Source of the DNA: an uncultured Lachnospiraceae bacterium
GTDB lineage: Bacteria > Bacillota > Clostridia > Lachnospirales > Lachnospiraceae
Assembly (NCBI GenBank): GCA_946628415.1
Contig: CAMOWK010000013.1
Location: 1 to 64,000 of the forward strand
Reading direction: 5' to 3'
DNA length: 64,000 nt
The notes below the pieces were generated by a model. It ran no database searches. It was not told where the DNA came from and saw only the letters and a program-made list of their open reading frames with translations. This document shows positions 42,405 through 51,139 of this stretch, one piece after another. The position numbers were made by a program, and so were the translations under genes. Within the stretch, counting starts at the first letter, position 1; every line of letters begins with the position of its first letter.

Positions 42405-42977
42405 ATGGAAACTAAAAATGTTATGATAGTCGGCGTAGGCGGACAGGGTTCTCTTCTTGCAAGTAAGCTTCTCGGAAGACTTCTTCTTGATGAAGGATAT
42501 GATGTAAAGGTTTCAGAAGTACATGGTATGTCACAGCGTGGAGGAAGCGTTGTAACATATGTAAGATACGGTGATAAGGTTTATTCACCGGTTATAGATA
42601 AGGGAGAAGCGGACTATATCGTTTCATTTGAGATACTTGAAGCTGCAAGGTGGCTTCCTTACCTTAAGAAGGACGGACAGATAGTTACAAATATTCAGGA
42701 AATCGATCCTATGCCGGTTATAACAGGTGCTGCAGAGTATCCTGCTGATCTTGTTGAAAAGATGAAAGCATCGGGAGCAAAGGTTGATGCCCTTGACTGC
42801 CTGAAGCTCGCTGAAGAAGCAGGCTCTGCAAAAGCAGTAAATATAGTGCTTATGGGAAGACTCTCTCATTACTTCGATATGCCGGATGAGGCATGGCAGA
42901 AGGCTATGGAGAGGATTGTTCCTGCTAAGTTCCTTGAACTTAACAAAGTAGCTTTTGAACTGGGGAAGAATGCGTAA
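42405..42977 (+). CDS. iorB: Indolepyruvate:ferredoxin oxidoreductase beta subunit
   Basis: 191 aa from ATG 42405, chosen by GGGGGAG upstream, directly after the iorA stop. NVMIVGVGGQGSLLASKLLG starts the gamma-type pyruvate-ferredoxin oxidoreductase domain, with SEVHGMSQRGGSV the family signature. It pairs with IorA. Confidence 0.95.
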   Translation: METKNVMIVGVGGQGSLLASKLLGRLLLDEGYDVKVSEVHGMSQRGGSVVTYVRYGDKVYSPVIDKGEADYIVSFEILEAARWLPYLKKDGQIVTNIQEIDPMPVITGAAEYPADLVEKMKASGAKVDALDCLKLAEEAGSAKAVNIVLMGRLSHYFDMPDEAWQKAMERIVPAKFLELNKVAFELGKNA

Positions 42978-43075
42978 TATATGCATTTCTTATGTGGTTT
43001 TATTGAACTTTCGTTGGTTTACATAATTTGTAGTGTATTATTTTAAGTTTTGTTTTAAGAGGAGAAGTAAAGATA

Positions 43076-44377
43076 ATGGAACGTTATTTTCAGCCGGAGA
43101 TTGAGTGCGCGTCCCGGGAGGAGATTGTAGAGATCCAGAACAAAAAACTGGTGGAACAGGTAAAGCATGTTTGGGATAATGTGCCGTATTACCGTAAGAA
43201 GATGGAAGAAAAAGGGGTTACACCTGATGACATTAAGAGTATCGATGACCTTCATAAACTTCCGTTTCTTTCAAAAGCAGACCTTAGAGAGAGCTATCCA
43301 TACGGGCTTTTGGGAGTACCGCTTAAGGACTGTGTGCGCATTCATTCGACATCAGGTACCACGGGAAAAAGGGTTGTTGCTTATTATACCAAGGATGACC
43401 TTGAGCTTTGGAATGACTGCTGTGCCAGAGCTATAGTAGCTGCCGGCGGAACAGAGGAGGATGTAGTTCAGATTGCATATGGCTATGGACTTTTTACAGG
43501 CGGTATGGGTCTTCATGGCGGAAGCGAGAAGCTGGGATGCCTCACTATTCCCGCATCTTCAGGAAATACTGACAGACAGATAATGTTTATTAAGGATCTT
43601 GGAGCAACCATACTCTGCTGTACACCTTCATATGCGGCATACCTTGCTGAGACTATGAAGGAGATGGGCATGAGCCCTGATGATATACCGATCAAGGCAG
43701 GCATCTTCGGTGCTGAGGCATGGAGTGAGGAAATGCGTCGTGACATTGAAGCTACCATGGGTATCAAAGCCTATGACATCTTCGGTCTTACTGAGCTTTC
43801 CGGTCCGGGCGTTTCATTTGAATGTTCTGCACAGAAAGGCATGCATATAAATGAAGATCATTTCATTGCGGAAATAATCGATCCTGATACGGGAGAAGTT
43901 CTTCCGGATGGAGCTGAAGGTGAGCTGGTATTTACATCTATTGATAAGAAAGCATTTCCGCTTCTTCGTTACAGAACAAGAGATATATGTTCACTTACAA
44001 GAGAAAAGTGTTCATGTGGACGTACTCATGTAAGAATGGCTAAGCCAAAGGGACGTTCAGATGACATGCTTATAATCCGTGGTGTAAATGTATTCCCATC
44101 ACAGATTGAAACAGTTCTTCTCAACCATGGCTATCAGGCTAACTACCAGATTATAGTTGACCGTGTGAACAACACAGATACATTTGATGTACATGTAGAA
44201 ATGACACCTGAAATGTTTACAGATAAGGTTTCAGAGATAACAGAAAGACAGAATGAACTTGTAGCGGGTCTTAAGTCAATGCTCGGAATCAAAGCCAAGG
44301 TTACTCTTGTTGCACCTAAGAGCATTACAAGAAGCGAAGGAAAAGCAGTCAGAGTTATCGATAAACGTAAGATATAA
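43076..44377 (+). CDS. paaK: Phenylacetate-CoA ligase
   Basis: 433 aa, full length for the anaerobic type. STSGTTGKRVVAYYT is the AMP-binding P-loop, DIFGLTELSGPG and LLRYRTRDICSL the adenylation motifs, and GRSDDMLIIRGVNVFPSQIE the hinge. It joins aryl acetates to CoA at the cost of ATP, or in reverse makes ATP from the aryl-acyl-CoA released by IorAB. GAGGAG precedes the ATG. Context points to aromatic amino acid metabolism. Confidence 0.95.
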   Translation: MERYFQPEIECASREEIVEIQNKKLVEQVKHVWDNVPYYRKKMEEKGVTPDDIKSIDDLHKLPFLSKADLRESYPYGLLGVPLKDCVRIHSTSGTTGKRVVAYYTKDDLELWNDCCARAIVAAGGTEEDVVQIAYGYGLFTGGMGLHGGSEKLGCLTIPASSGNTDRQIMFIKDLGATILCCTPSYAAYLAETMKEMGMSPDDIPIKAGIFGAEAWSEEMRRDIEATMGIKAYDIFGLTELSGPGVSFECSAQKGMHINEDHFIAEIIDPDTGEVLPDGAEGELVFTSIDKKAFPLLRYRTRDICSLTREKCSCGRTHVRMAKPKGRSDDMLIIRGVNVFPSQIETVLLNHGYQANYQIIVDRVNNTDTFDVHVEMTPEMFTDKVSEITERQNELVAGLKSMLGIKAKVTLVAPKSITRSEGKAVRVIDKRKI

Positions 44378-44422
44378 TGAGACGCAAGCTGTAGCTTTGG
44401 TTTTATAAAAGGGGGTATAATC

Positions 44423-44857
44423 ATGAGCGTAAAGCAGATTTCTATCTTTGTAGAGAATAAACCGGGTAAAATGAATGGCATGACGGAAGTTCTTGCCGCT
44501 AACAATATTAATATGAGAGCGCTTTCACTGGCTGAAACGGAAGGGTTTGGAATCGTTCGTATCATAGTTGATGATGTGTATGAGGCAACAACTGTTCTTA
44601 AAGATGAAGGATATATCAATAAGGTGAATTCAGTTGTTGTCGTTGAGATTCCTGATGTCACAGGCGGTCTTAATAAAGTACTTAAGGTATTCACGGAGGC
44701 GAATATCAATCTTGATTATATGTATGCATTTGCAGGTGAGAAAAATGTGGCAAACGTATACTTTGTATTCAGGGTAAGTGATCATAAGGCAGCAGAATCA
44801 GCGCTTACAAAGGCAGGAATCAGAATCCTTTCTCAGGATGAAATACAGAGCCTGTAA
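44423..44857 (+). CDS. Tandem ACT-domain protein
   Basis: 144 aa made of two ACT domains: about 4-65 (KQISIFVENKPGKMNGMTEV) and about 72-142 (VVVVEIPDVTGGLNKVLKVF). Such stand-alone ACT proteins are regularly placed beside paaK and ior genes and probably bind an aromatic amino acid to regulate flux; this is inferred. GGGGGT lies before the ATG. Confidence 0.9.
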   Translation: MSVKQISIFVENKPGKMNGMTEVLAANNINMRALSLAETEGFGIVRIIVDDVYEATTVLKDEGYINKVNSVVVVEIPDVTGGLNKVLKVFTEANINLDYMYAFAGEKNVANVYFVFRVSDHKAAESALTKAGIRILSQDEIQSL

Positions 44858-44892
44858 AGTAAGATTATCCTGAACAGATGTTGGGGAAAAGT

Positions 44893-45384
44893 ATGAATAC
44901 AAGAAAGAAGGTATTCGGAATACTGTCCATAGTCGTAATGACACTTATATTTCTCTTTTCAGCCAGAAATGCTGAGAAGTCAACAGAGGACAGCTTAAGA
45001 GTAGGCATGGCAATCGGAAGACTTGTTGTTCCGGGTTTTGATGAACTGGATGAAGATGAGAAGGTTGACTATGCCATAAGTATAGATCACAGGGTTCGCA
45101 AGACGGCGCATTTCCTTGAATATACAGGACTTGGAATGATGCTACTCGGATTCTTCTATGACCGTGACAAAAAGAAATGGAAGTATATATGTGCAGCGTT
45201 TTTTGTCGGTGCATTTTATGCAGTGACAGATGAGTTTCATCAGATGTTTGTGCCGGGAAGAGCGTGCCAGGCATTTGACGTTATGATTGACAGCGCCGGT
45301 GTATTGACAGGTTCGGTTATTGCATTAATGGTCAGCTTTCTGTTGATTAAGGCGATGCAGAAAAAGTGTATTAAAAATAATTAA
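44893..45384 (+). CDS. VanZ-like membrane protein
   Basis: 163 aa from ATG 44893 (GGGGAAAAG upstream; an in-frame ATG at 44878 is possible). Four membrane helices; R-K-x-x-H-F-x-E-Y in VRKTAHFLEYTGLG and the DEFHQMFVPGRACQAFDVMID block are VanZ family signatures. Function is not established outside teicoplanin resistance. It follows the ACT gene by about 35 bases and is closed by a terminator. Confidence 0.88.
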   Translation: MNTRKKVFGILSIVVMTLIFLFSARNAEKSTEDSLRVGMAIGRLVVPGFDELDEDEKVDYAISIDHRVRKTAHFLEYTGLGMMLLGFFYDRDKKKWKYICAAFFVGAFYAVTDEFHQMFVPGRACQAFDVMIDSAGVLTGSVIALMVSFLLIKAMQKKCIKNN

Positions 45385-45409
45385 ATAAAAGATTACCAAT
45401 GAAGAGTAT

Positions 45410-45445
45410 GGGGCTATGAAACGAGTGTTTCATGGCTCCTTTTTT
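45410..45445 (+). terminator. Terminator after the VanZ-like gene
   Basis: GGGGCTATGAAAC (45410-45422) pairs with GTTTCATGGCTCC (45427-45439) across GAGT, then TTTTTT. Confidence 0.9.
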
Positions 45446-45501
45446 AGTTGCGATAATGAAAAATGCCAGGTGGCAGGATGAGGAGAAGCAGGAAAGGCGG
45501 A

Positions 45502-45577
45502 AGGATGAAGTGGCGAGGTGATAGAGTGGGATAAGTGACAGGATGAAGTGGCGAGGTGATAGAGTGGGATAAGTGAC
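45502..45577 (+). repeat. Two exact 38-bp tandem repeats
   Basis: The 38-bp unit starting AGGATGAAGTGGCGAGGTGA occurs at 45502-45539 and 45540-45577, with a partial third start (AGGATGA) at 45578. They lie in a 620-base gene-free interval between the VanZ-like gene and the surface galactanase. Confidence 0.9.
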
Positions 45578-45606
45578 AGGATGATAGATAATAATTGAAT
45601 AGAGGG

Positions 45607-45745
45607 CTGAGAGGTTGGAAAAAATCATAAAAAAACTGAGAGGTTGGAAAAACATAAAAAAATGAGAGGTTGGAAAAAACATAAAAAACTGAAAGGCTGG
45701 AAAAAACATAAAAAAACTGAAAGGCTGGAAAAAAATCGGAAAAGG
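45607..45745 (+). repeat. Five 26-29-bp imperfect tandem repeats
   Basis: Units starting TGAGAGGTTGGAAAAA or TGAAAGGCTGGAAAAA begin at 45608, 45637, 45663, 45690 and 45718, each ending in an A-rich CATAAAAAA stretch. No coding function is apparent; open frames on the minus strand here are Phe-rich products of the repeat. Confidence 0.85.
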
Positions 45746-45846
45746 GACTGAAAAGAATGAAATTATACTGCAAAAAAGGAACTGAAAAGAAATAATCCAG
45801 ATGGGGATTGTAAAAAATGCACAAACAAAATTGTGAAAAATGTCAA

Positions 45847-45904
45847 TTGATGAACAGCATGGTTATAAAGTATACTTCACTTACATGAACAACCGGTTGC
45901 GCAA
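45847..45904 (+). promoter_or_regulatory. Surface galactanase promoter with LacI-type operator
   Basis: TTGATG (45847-45852), 18-base spacer, TATACT (45871-45876), and operator ACAACCGGTTGCGCAA at 45889-45904 just downstream. A further GTTGCGCTAT half-site follows at about 45908. It matches the operators at 21533 and 24005. Confidence 0.78.
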
Positions 45905-46005
45905 TAGTTGCGCTATGCATTTGCATAAGGTCGGTTCATTGGTGCTGATAGGTCTGTTATCATTCACTTGTTAAAAGTATGAATGGTTTATGGAGGGTTT
46001 ACCTT

Positions 46006-49000
46006 ATGAAGAAAAGAGGATTAATTAATAAAATGATGTCTGCTGCGCTGTCTTCCGTACTTGCTGTATCACTTGCAACCTCATTTGCGGTATTTTCGCC
46101 TGTAGAACTGCTTAATCTTAATGCCTATGCAGATGGCGAAACCGTTATAGCCAATGCCGGCTTTGAAAATGATATTTGGGCATCTGATGCCGGGTGGTCA
46201 GTTACTGCAAGTGATTGGGAAGGTGATGCATCCGTACGTTATTTAAACTATGCCAATGAAGGGTTGACAGCAGCGTCTGAGAATTCAGGTGAATATTATG
46301 TAAACTGCTGGTCTCCTAAGCAGTGGGTTACATTTAATTTTACCCAGGATATTTCTCTTAAGGCAGGGACTTATACCTTTAATGTTTCGGGTGCGGGCGG
46401 AGACACTGAATACATGATGATGATTGATTCTTCTGGAGATGAAGTTACAAGCCTTGCAGAGGGTGATAAAGTTACTTCTTCCGGCTGGGATGTATGGAAC
46501 CAGGCTTCTGTTACATATACAGCAGATGAAGATAAAAAAGTTACACTTAAAATCTCTGCATGGACTACAGCTGAATCAGGCGGGTACATTTCCCTTGATG
46601 ATGTTTCTTATACATATACAGCAAACTCCGGAGGTGATACACCGGGTGATGATCCTGAACCGTCGGACCCTTCTACCGATGAACCGGAAGTTACAAGAAG
46701 CTTTACATTTGATACTATTCCTGTCAGCGGAGATCCCGTTGAATCAGAGCTTCATGTTGAAAAGGTCAGCATGATGAAGGATTTTATAACAGGTGCGGAT
46801 ATTTCTTCTTATAGGTCAATCAGAAACAGTGGCGCTACATTTAGTGACGAGGAAGGACATACTTTAAGTGACGAGGGATTCTTTAATCTCCTTCGTCAAT
46901 CCGGCGTTAATTATGTAAGAATAAGAGTCTGGGTTGATCCTAAGAATTCTGCAGGTAAATATTACGGCGGCGGTAACTGTGACCTCGATACTGCTAAATG
47001 GCTTGGTCGTCTTGCTACGAGTGAAGGCCTCCGGGTTCTTATAGACTTCCATTATTCAGACTTCTGGACAGATCCGGGTAAGTACCAGGCACCTAAGGCA
47101 TGGCAGAATCTTTCACTTGACGATAAGGCTAAGACTCTTAAAACCTGGACAGAGGAAAGCCTTACTGAACTTATAGATGCCGGCGTTGATGTAGGCATGG
47201 TTCAGATAGGAAATGAAACGACAAATGGTTTCTGTGGTGAAAAAGACAGAACAAACATGTGCAAGCTTTTCTCTGCAGGAAGCGAAGGCATAAGAAATGT
47301 AGAAGCTGCTAAAAATAAAGACATTATGATGGCTATCCATCTTACCAATCCTGAGCCGAACGGAACAGATTTTGATGGGTTCGCTAAAGACCTTAAGGAT
47401 AATGGAGTTATATATGACGTTTTTGCAACGAGCTACTATCCTTACTGGCATGGGACGCTTTCTAATCTTTACAGTAAGCTTTCGAATATCGCAAGCAAAT
47501 ACGATAAATATGTAATGGTTGCCGAGACATCCTACGTAAGAACTCTTGAAGACGGAGACGGGCATCCTAACACAGTCAGAGTAGGTAAGAATGATGAAGC
47601 GCTTCTTTATGATGTAAGTGAGCAGGGTCAGGTAACTCATGTAAGAAATGTTATCGAGCAGATTGCCAAGATTCCTGACAATAAAGGTATAGGCGTATTC
47701 TGGTGGGAGCCTGCATGGATACCTGTTCAGAATTACGCTTCTTCAACAGATAAAGATGCAACTCTTGCAGAGAATAAGGCTCTCTGGGAGCAGTACGGTT
47801 CAGGCTGGGCAAGCTCCTATTCGAGTGATTACGATCCGGAAGACGCCGGATTATGGTACGGCGGTTCAGCGGTAGATAATGAATCATGGTTTGATTTCGA
47901 TGGTAAGGTGCTTGAGTCAGCCAAGGTATTCAATATGGTTCGTTACGGAACTACAACTGATGACTATCTTATCCGTGTAAATGACACGTCAGCTTCTTTT
48001 GAAGAGGGTGATTACATAGAACTTCCTGAAACTGTTGATGCAATTTATGCAAGCGGAACAGTGAAGTCTGTAGCAGCTCTTTGGAATGAATCGGAAATTA
48101 AAGCTGCTAAAGAAGCTGGGACAGGCGAGTATGAAATAAGCGGAACAGTAGAATGTGATGAAGGTACATTTGACGTAATATGTAAGCTTACGATTCTTCC
48201 GGATAATCTTCTTATAAATCCGAGCTTTGAGGAAGACTCTAGAACGACTGACTGGACCATATCAGGCGACGGCGGAAACTGGAATGATATGGGGTCTAAT
48301 TCAAAGACAGGGGATGCATGCCTGCATTTCTACAGCGACTCTGATTTTAACTTTGTCGCATATCAGAAGCTTACACTTGATAAAGGCATTTACACCTACG
48401 GCGGATATATGCAGGGTGAAACTAAAGGAGAGGATGACCTGGTAGGAGTTTATGTCGGAATTGACAGGAATGTCCTTGAAGATGTTACAAAGTCCATGAC
48501 AGGATGGAAGAACTGGGCAAATCCTGAGATTGCGGAGTTTGAAATCGAAGAGGACGGAACTGAAGTGACATTTGGAATAACGGTAAATGCAACGGCTGAA
48601 TCATGGGGAGCATTTGATGACATGTATCTCTATAAGGTCGGTGATCTTAGTAATGAGGATGAGGAAGAAGATGACGATTACACATATGCATTTATCGATG
48701 ATGAAGGAAATGAGATAGAAGGAAAGTATTCTCATAAGATCGGAGATGAGAAGAAAGTAAGTATTCATATTGATGCCGATCATACTAAACTCGAAAGCGT
48801 AGCTGTTGATGGAAATGAACTCTCAGCTGACAACTACGATGTGACAGAGGGAAGTACCATCGTTACATTTGCGCCGGATTATCTTGATACATTAAGTATT
48901 GGAAATCATGAGGTGCTTATGAACTATAGTACAGGTAAGTCGGCTAAAGCAACGCTTGAGGTTCTTGCGGCAGACGCTGATGATGACGATGATGAGAGTG

Positions 49001-49278
49001 CAGGTACGGACAGAACAGCAGGTGCAGACAGCAGTTCGAACAGTGGAAGCAAGTCGGATTCAGGTTCGAACAGTGGAAGCAAGTCAGATGCGGGTTCGAA
49101 CAGTGGAAGCAAGTCAGATGCGGGTTCGAACAGCGGAAGTAAGTCAGACACAAACAGCAGTGCGGTTAAGACAGGAGATACATCACCTATCTTAATGGTG
49201 AATATAATACTTCTGGTATCAGTTATCAGTATCGCACTTATTCTCATAGAGAAAAAAAGAGAAAAGGAAAAAAATTAA
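46006..49278 (+). CDS. Cell-surface multidomain GH53 endo-beta-1,4-galactanase
   Basis: 1090 aa from ATG 46006, chosen by GGAGGG at 45992-45997. Order: signal peptide (1 to about 42, ending NAYA-DGE); CBM61-like galactan-binding module (about 43-205); acidic linker; GH53 barrel (about 255-650) with acid/base Glu404 in IGNETTNG and nucleophile Glu507 in VAETS; Ig-like domain (LIRVNDTSASFEEGDYIELP on); second CBM61-like module from INPSFEEDSRTTDW; X2-type beta domain (YAFIDDEGNEI on); four SNSGSKSDxG repeats; and a VKTGD motif, membrane helix and KKREKEK tail typical of sortase-type or membrane anchoring in Lachnospiraceae. It should begin galactan breakdown at the cell surface. Confidence 0.93.
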   Translation: MKKRGLINKMMSAALSSVLAVSLATSFAVFSPVELLNLNAYADGETVIANAGFENDIWASDAGWSVTASDWEGDASVRYLNYANEGLTAASENSGEYYVNCWSPKQWVTFNFTQDISLKAGTYTFNVSGAGGDTEYMMMIDSSGDEVTSLAEGDKVTSSGWDVWNQASVTYTADEDKKVTLKISAWTTAESGGYISLDDVSYTYTANSGGDTPGDDPEPSDPSTDEPEVTRSFTFDTIPVSGDPVESELHVEKVSMMKDFITGADISSYRSIRNSGATFSDEEGHTLSDEGFFNLLRQSGVNYVRIRVWVDPKNSAGKYYGGGNCDLDTAKWLGRLATSEGLRVLIDFHYSDFWTDPGKYQAPKAWQNLSLDDKAKTLKTWTEESLTELIDAGVDVGMVQIGNETTNGFCGEKDRTNMCKLFSAGSEGIRNVEAAKNKDIMMAIHLTNPEPNGTDFDGFAKDLKDNGVIYDVFATSYYPYWHGTLSNLYSKLSNIASKYDKYVMVAETSYVRTLEDGDGHPNTVRVGKNDEALLYDVSEQGQVTHVRNVIEQIAKIPDNKGIGVFWWEPAWIPVQNYASSTDKDATLAENKALWEQYGSGWASSYSSDYDPEDAGLWYGGSAVDNESWFDFDGKVLESAKVFNMVRYGTTTDDYLIRVNDTSASFEEGDYIELPETVDAIYASGTVKSVAALWNESEIKAAKEAGTGEYEISGTVECDEGTFDVICKLTILPDNLLINPSFEEDSRTTDWTISGDGGNWNDMGSNSKTGDACLHFYSDSDFNFVAYQKLTLDKGIYTYGGYMQGETKGEDDLVGVYVGIDRNVLEDVTKSMTGWKNWANPEIAEFEIEEDGTEVTFGITVNATAESWGAFDDMYLYKVGDLSNEDEEEDDDYTYAFIDDEGNEIEGKYSHKIGDEKKVSIHIDADHTKLESVAVDGNELSADNYDVTEGSTIVTFAPDYLDTLSIGNHEVLMNYSTGKSAKATLEVLAADADDDDDESAGTDRTAGADSSSNSGSKSDSGSNSGSKSDAGSNSGSKSDAGSNSGSKSDTNSSAVKTGDTSPILMVNIILLVSVISIALILIEKKREKEKN
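49035..49150 (+). repeat. Coding 30-bp tandem repeat in surface galactanase
   Basis: The 30-bp unit beginning TTCGAACAGTGGAAGCAAGT recurs at 49035, 49065, 49095 and 49125 and encodes SNSGSKSD(A/S)G. It makes a flexible spacer between the catalytic part and the anchor, and its copy number may vary between strains. Confidence 0.92.
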
Positions 49279-49287
49279 AATAATGTA

Positions 49288-49316
49288 TTGACGAACAAAT
49301 GTTCGAGTGATATTAT
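49288..49316 (+). promoter_or_regulatory. LexA (DinR)-controlled promoter
   Basis: TTGACG (49288-49293), 17-base spacer, TATTAT (49311-49316), with the perfect Gram-positive SOS box CGAACAAATGTTCG at 49292-49305 inside the spacer. LexA bound here would silence the polymerase gene until DNA damage. Confidence 0.92.
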
Positions 49317-49358
49317 ATAGAAAACACGGATGAACTCCCATCGTCCGGATTCGTAACC

Positions 49359-49407
49359 TTAGTCAGGTGTGCGCCTATCCCTATTTCCCAAAGGCATACC
49401 TGACTAA
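49359..49407 (+). promoter_or_regulatory. Leader hairpin of the SOS polymerase gene
   Basis: TTAGTCAGGT (49359-49368) pairs with ACCTGACTAA (49398-49407), with GCGCC/GGC extending inward. It lies between the LexA box and the start codon and has no T run. It could stabilise or delay translation of the message. Confidence 0.6.
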
Positions 49408-49428
49408 TGTTATATTTAAGAGGTCTAT

Positions 49429-50769
49429 ATGATGCCTGGAACGAATGAACGAATAAGACAACCGAATAGTGAAGCGAGGAGTTATATATGTATAGATCTC
49501 AAGTCATTTTACGCATCTGTCGAATGTGTAGAGAGAGGACTTGATCCCATGACTACGAATCTTGTTGTGGCCGATCCCGACAGGACTGAGAAGACTATAT
49601 GTCTAGCTATAACTCCTGCCATGAAGAAGCTCGGGATTAAAAACAGATGCAGGGTATTTGAGATTCCAAAGAATGTTGATTACATCATGGCTGAGCCGAG
49701 GATGAGTCTTTATATGGATTATTCGACAAGGATATACCGTATATATCTAAGATACATTTCCAGCGAGGATATTCATGTATATTCAGTCGATGAGGTTTTT
49801 ATAGATGTAACACACTATCTTAGGCTTTACGGCATGACACCGAAGGAACTGGGGAAGACTCTTATTGCCGCTGTATTTAAGGAGACAGGCATAACGGCAA
49901 CCTGCGGTGTCGGGACGAACATGTTTCTTGCCAAGATAGCTATGGATATAATCGCCAAGAAGTCGCCTGATTTTATGGGAGAGCTCGATGAAGAAAGCTA
50001 TAAGGAAATTCTCTGGGATCATAAGCCTCTTAGGGATTTTTGGATGATAGGTCCGGGAACGGTGAGAAGACTTGAGAAGTACGGGATCACGACCATGAGG
50101 GAGATAGCTCATACGGATGAGGATTTCCTCTATAAGCAGTTTGGTATAGACGCGGAGCTTCTCATAGACCATGCATGGGGAAGAGAGATTACGAATATAA
50201 GTGATGTCAAAGCGTATGTTCCGAAGGAGAACTCTCTTTCAAGAAGCCAGATACTTCCGTGTGATTACTGCTTTGAAGAAGGAGAACTAATTCTTAAGGA
50301 GATGATGGATCTTCTTTGTCTTGATATGGTTGATAAGGATTTCGTTACAGATTCCATAACCATTCATATTAGTTATTCAAGGGAATGTAATAAGGAAGCG
50401 GCACATGGAAGCGTGCATCTGGATTTCAGAACCAATGCCGACATGGTCATCATACCGGCTGTAACAGAACTCTATCAGGATATCGTATCAAAGGATTATC
50501 CGGTCAGAAGGATAGCTATATCCTGCAACAGAGTGGTTCATGAGGATTATATGCAGTACAATCTGTTTGTTGATTCGGAGACGCTTAAAAAGGACAGGAA
50601 TGTACAACAGGCAGTTATCGACATTAAGAAGAGATACGGTAAGAATGCTATACTTAAAGGGATGAATTATGAAGACAAGGCTACAACCAGAGAGAGGAAT
50701 ATACAGATAGGAGGTCATAAGGGCTATGGTGAAGGAAAGACAGTCTATGTCCGAGGCGATGAGAGCTAA
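49429..50769 (+). CDS. Y-family DNA polymerase (UvrX/UmuC-like)
   Basis: 446 aa. The catalytic acids are in YICIDLKSFYASVE (Asp23) and VYSVDEVFID (Asp121, Glu122); helix-hairpin-helix and little-finger regions follow at about 180-380. It copies past damaged bases at low fidelity. AAGAGGT precedes the ATG (49429, or 49432 as second ATG). The LexA box upstream and the YolD-like gene overlapping its end match the UvrX-YolD arrangement of Firmicute phages and chromosomes. It is more like UvrX than dinB. Confidence 0.92.
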   Translation: MMPGTNERIRQPNSEARSYICIDLKSFYASVECVERGLDPMTTNLVVADPDRTEKTICLAITPAMKKLGIKNRCRVFEIPKNVDYIMAEPRMSLYMDYSTRIYRIYLRYISSEDIHVYSVDEVFIDVTHYLRLYGMTPKELGKTLIAAVFKETGITATCGVGTNMFLAKIAMDIIAKKSPDFMGELDEESYKEILWDHKPLRDFWMIGPGTVRRLEKYGITTMREIAHTDEDFLYKQFGIDAELLIDHAWGREITNISDVKAYVPKENSLSRSQILPCDYCFEEGELILKEMMDLLCLDMVDKDFVTDSITIHISYSRECNKEAAHGSVHLDFRTNADMVIIPAVTELYQDIVSKDYPVRRIAISCNRVVHEDYMQYNLFVDSETLKKDRNVQQAVIDIKKRYGKNAILKGMNYEDKATTRERNIQIGGHKGYGEGKTVYVRGDES

Positions 50770-51055
50770 GCAGTTTTCGCCATTTGCTGCGCTGGTCGGA
50801 CTTGATGAGAAAGTTGATGGGGCGGGCTTTATACCGGATGACCGCATAGTGCTCGGACCAGAAGCGCTTGCCGAACTCGACAGGGCAATCTGCGGGCTCA
50901 GAAAAGGCGATATAATTAAAGTGAGATACTATTTTCGCGGAAGATATGTAAGCAGTATGGGGAGGGTTTCTAAGTTCGACAGACAGGAGAGAACCATAAT
51001 GATAGGAGAAGAGAGAGTTCTCCTCGATGATATAATTGAATTTGAGAAGATGTAG
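50726..51055 (+). CDS. YolD-like protein
   Basis: 109 aa, overlapping the last 44 bases of the polymerase gene, with AGGAGGT at 50709-50715 inside it. AKQFSPFAALVGLDEK is the YolD-family signature, and a beta-rich C-terminus (KGDIIKVRYYFRGRY..GRVSKFD) follows. YolD proteins are partners of Y-family polymerases and are thought to act like UmuD. It is under the same SOS control by translational coupling. Confidence 0.88.
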   Translation: MVKERQSMSEAMRAKQFSPFAALVGLDEKVDGAGFIPDDRIVLGPEALAELDRAICGLRKGDIIKVRYYFRGRYVSSMGRVSKFDRQERTIMIGEERVLLDDIIEFEKM

Positions 51056-51139
51056 GGCCGGAATCGGAAGCAATCTGAGCAAATCCGGAATTAAAGTAAA
51101 TTTCTTATTGACATTTATTACTTTAACGTGTTAAACTGC

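Noticed and set aside
45371-45824. Two minus-strand open frames rich in Phe, Ser and His
   Set aside because: They are translations of the tandem repeats, with repetitive FFMFF composition and no ribosome site.
49035-49150. 30-bp tandem repeat considered as a CRISPR array
   Set aside because: Units are contiguous with no spacers and encode an in-frame Ser/Gly/Asn linker inside the galactanase gene.
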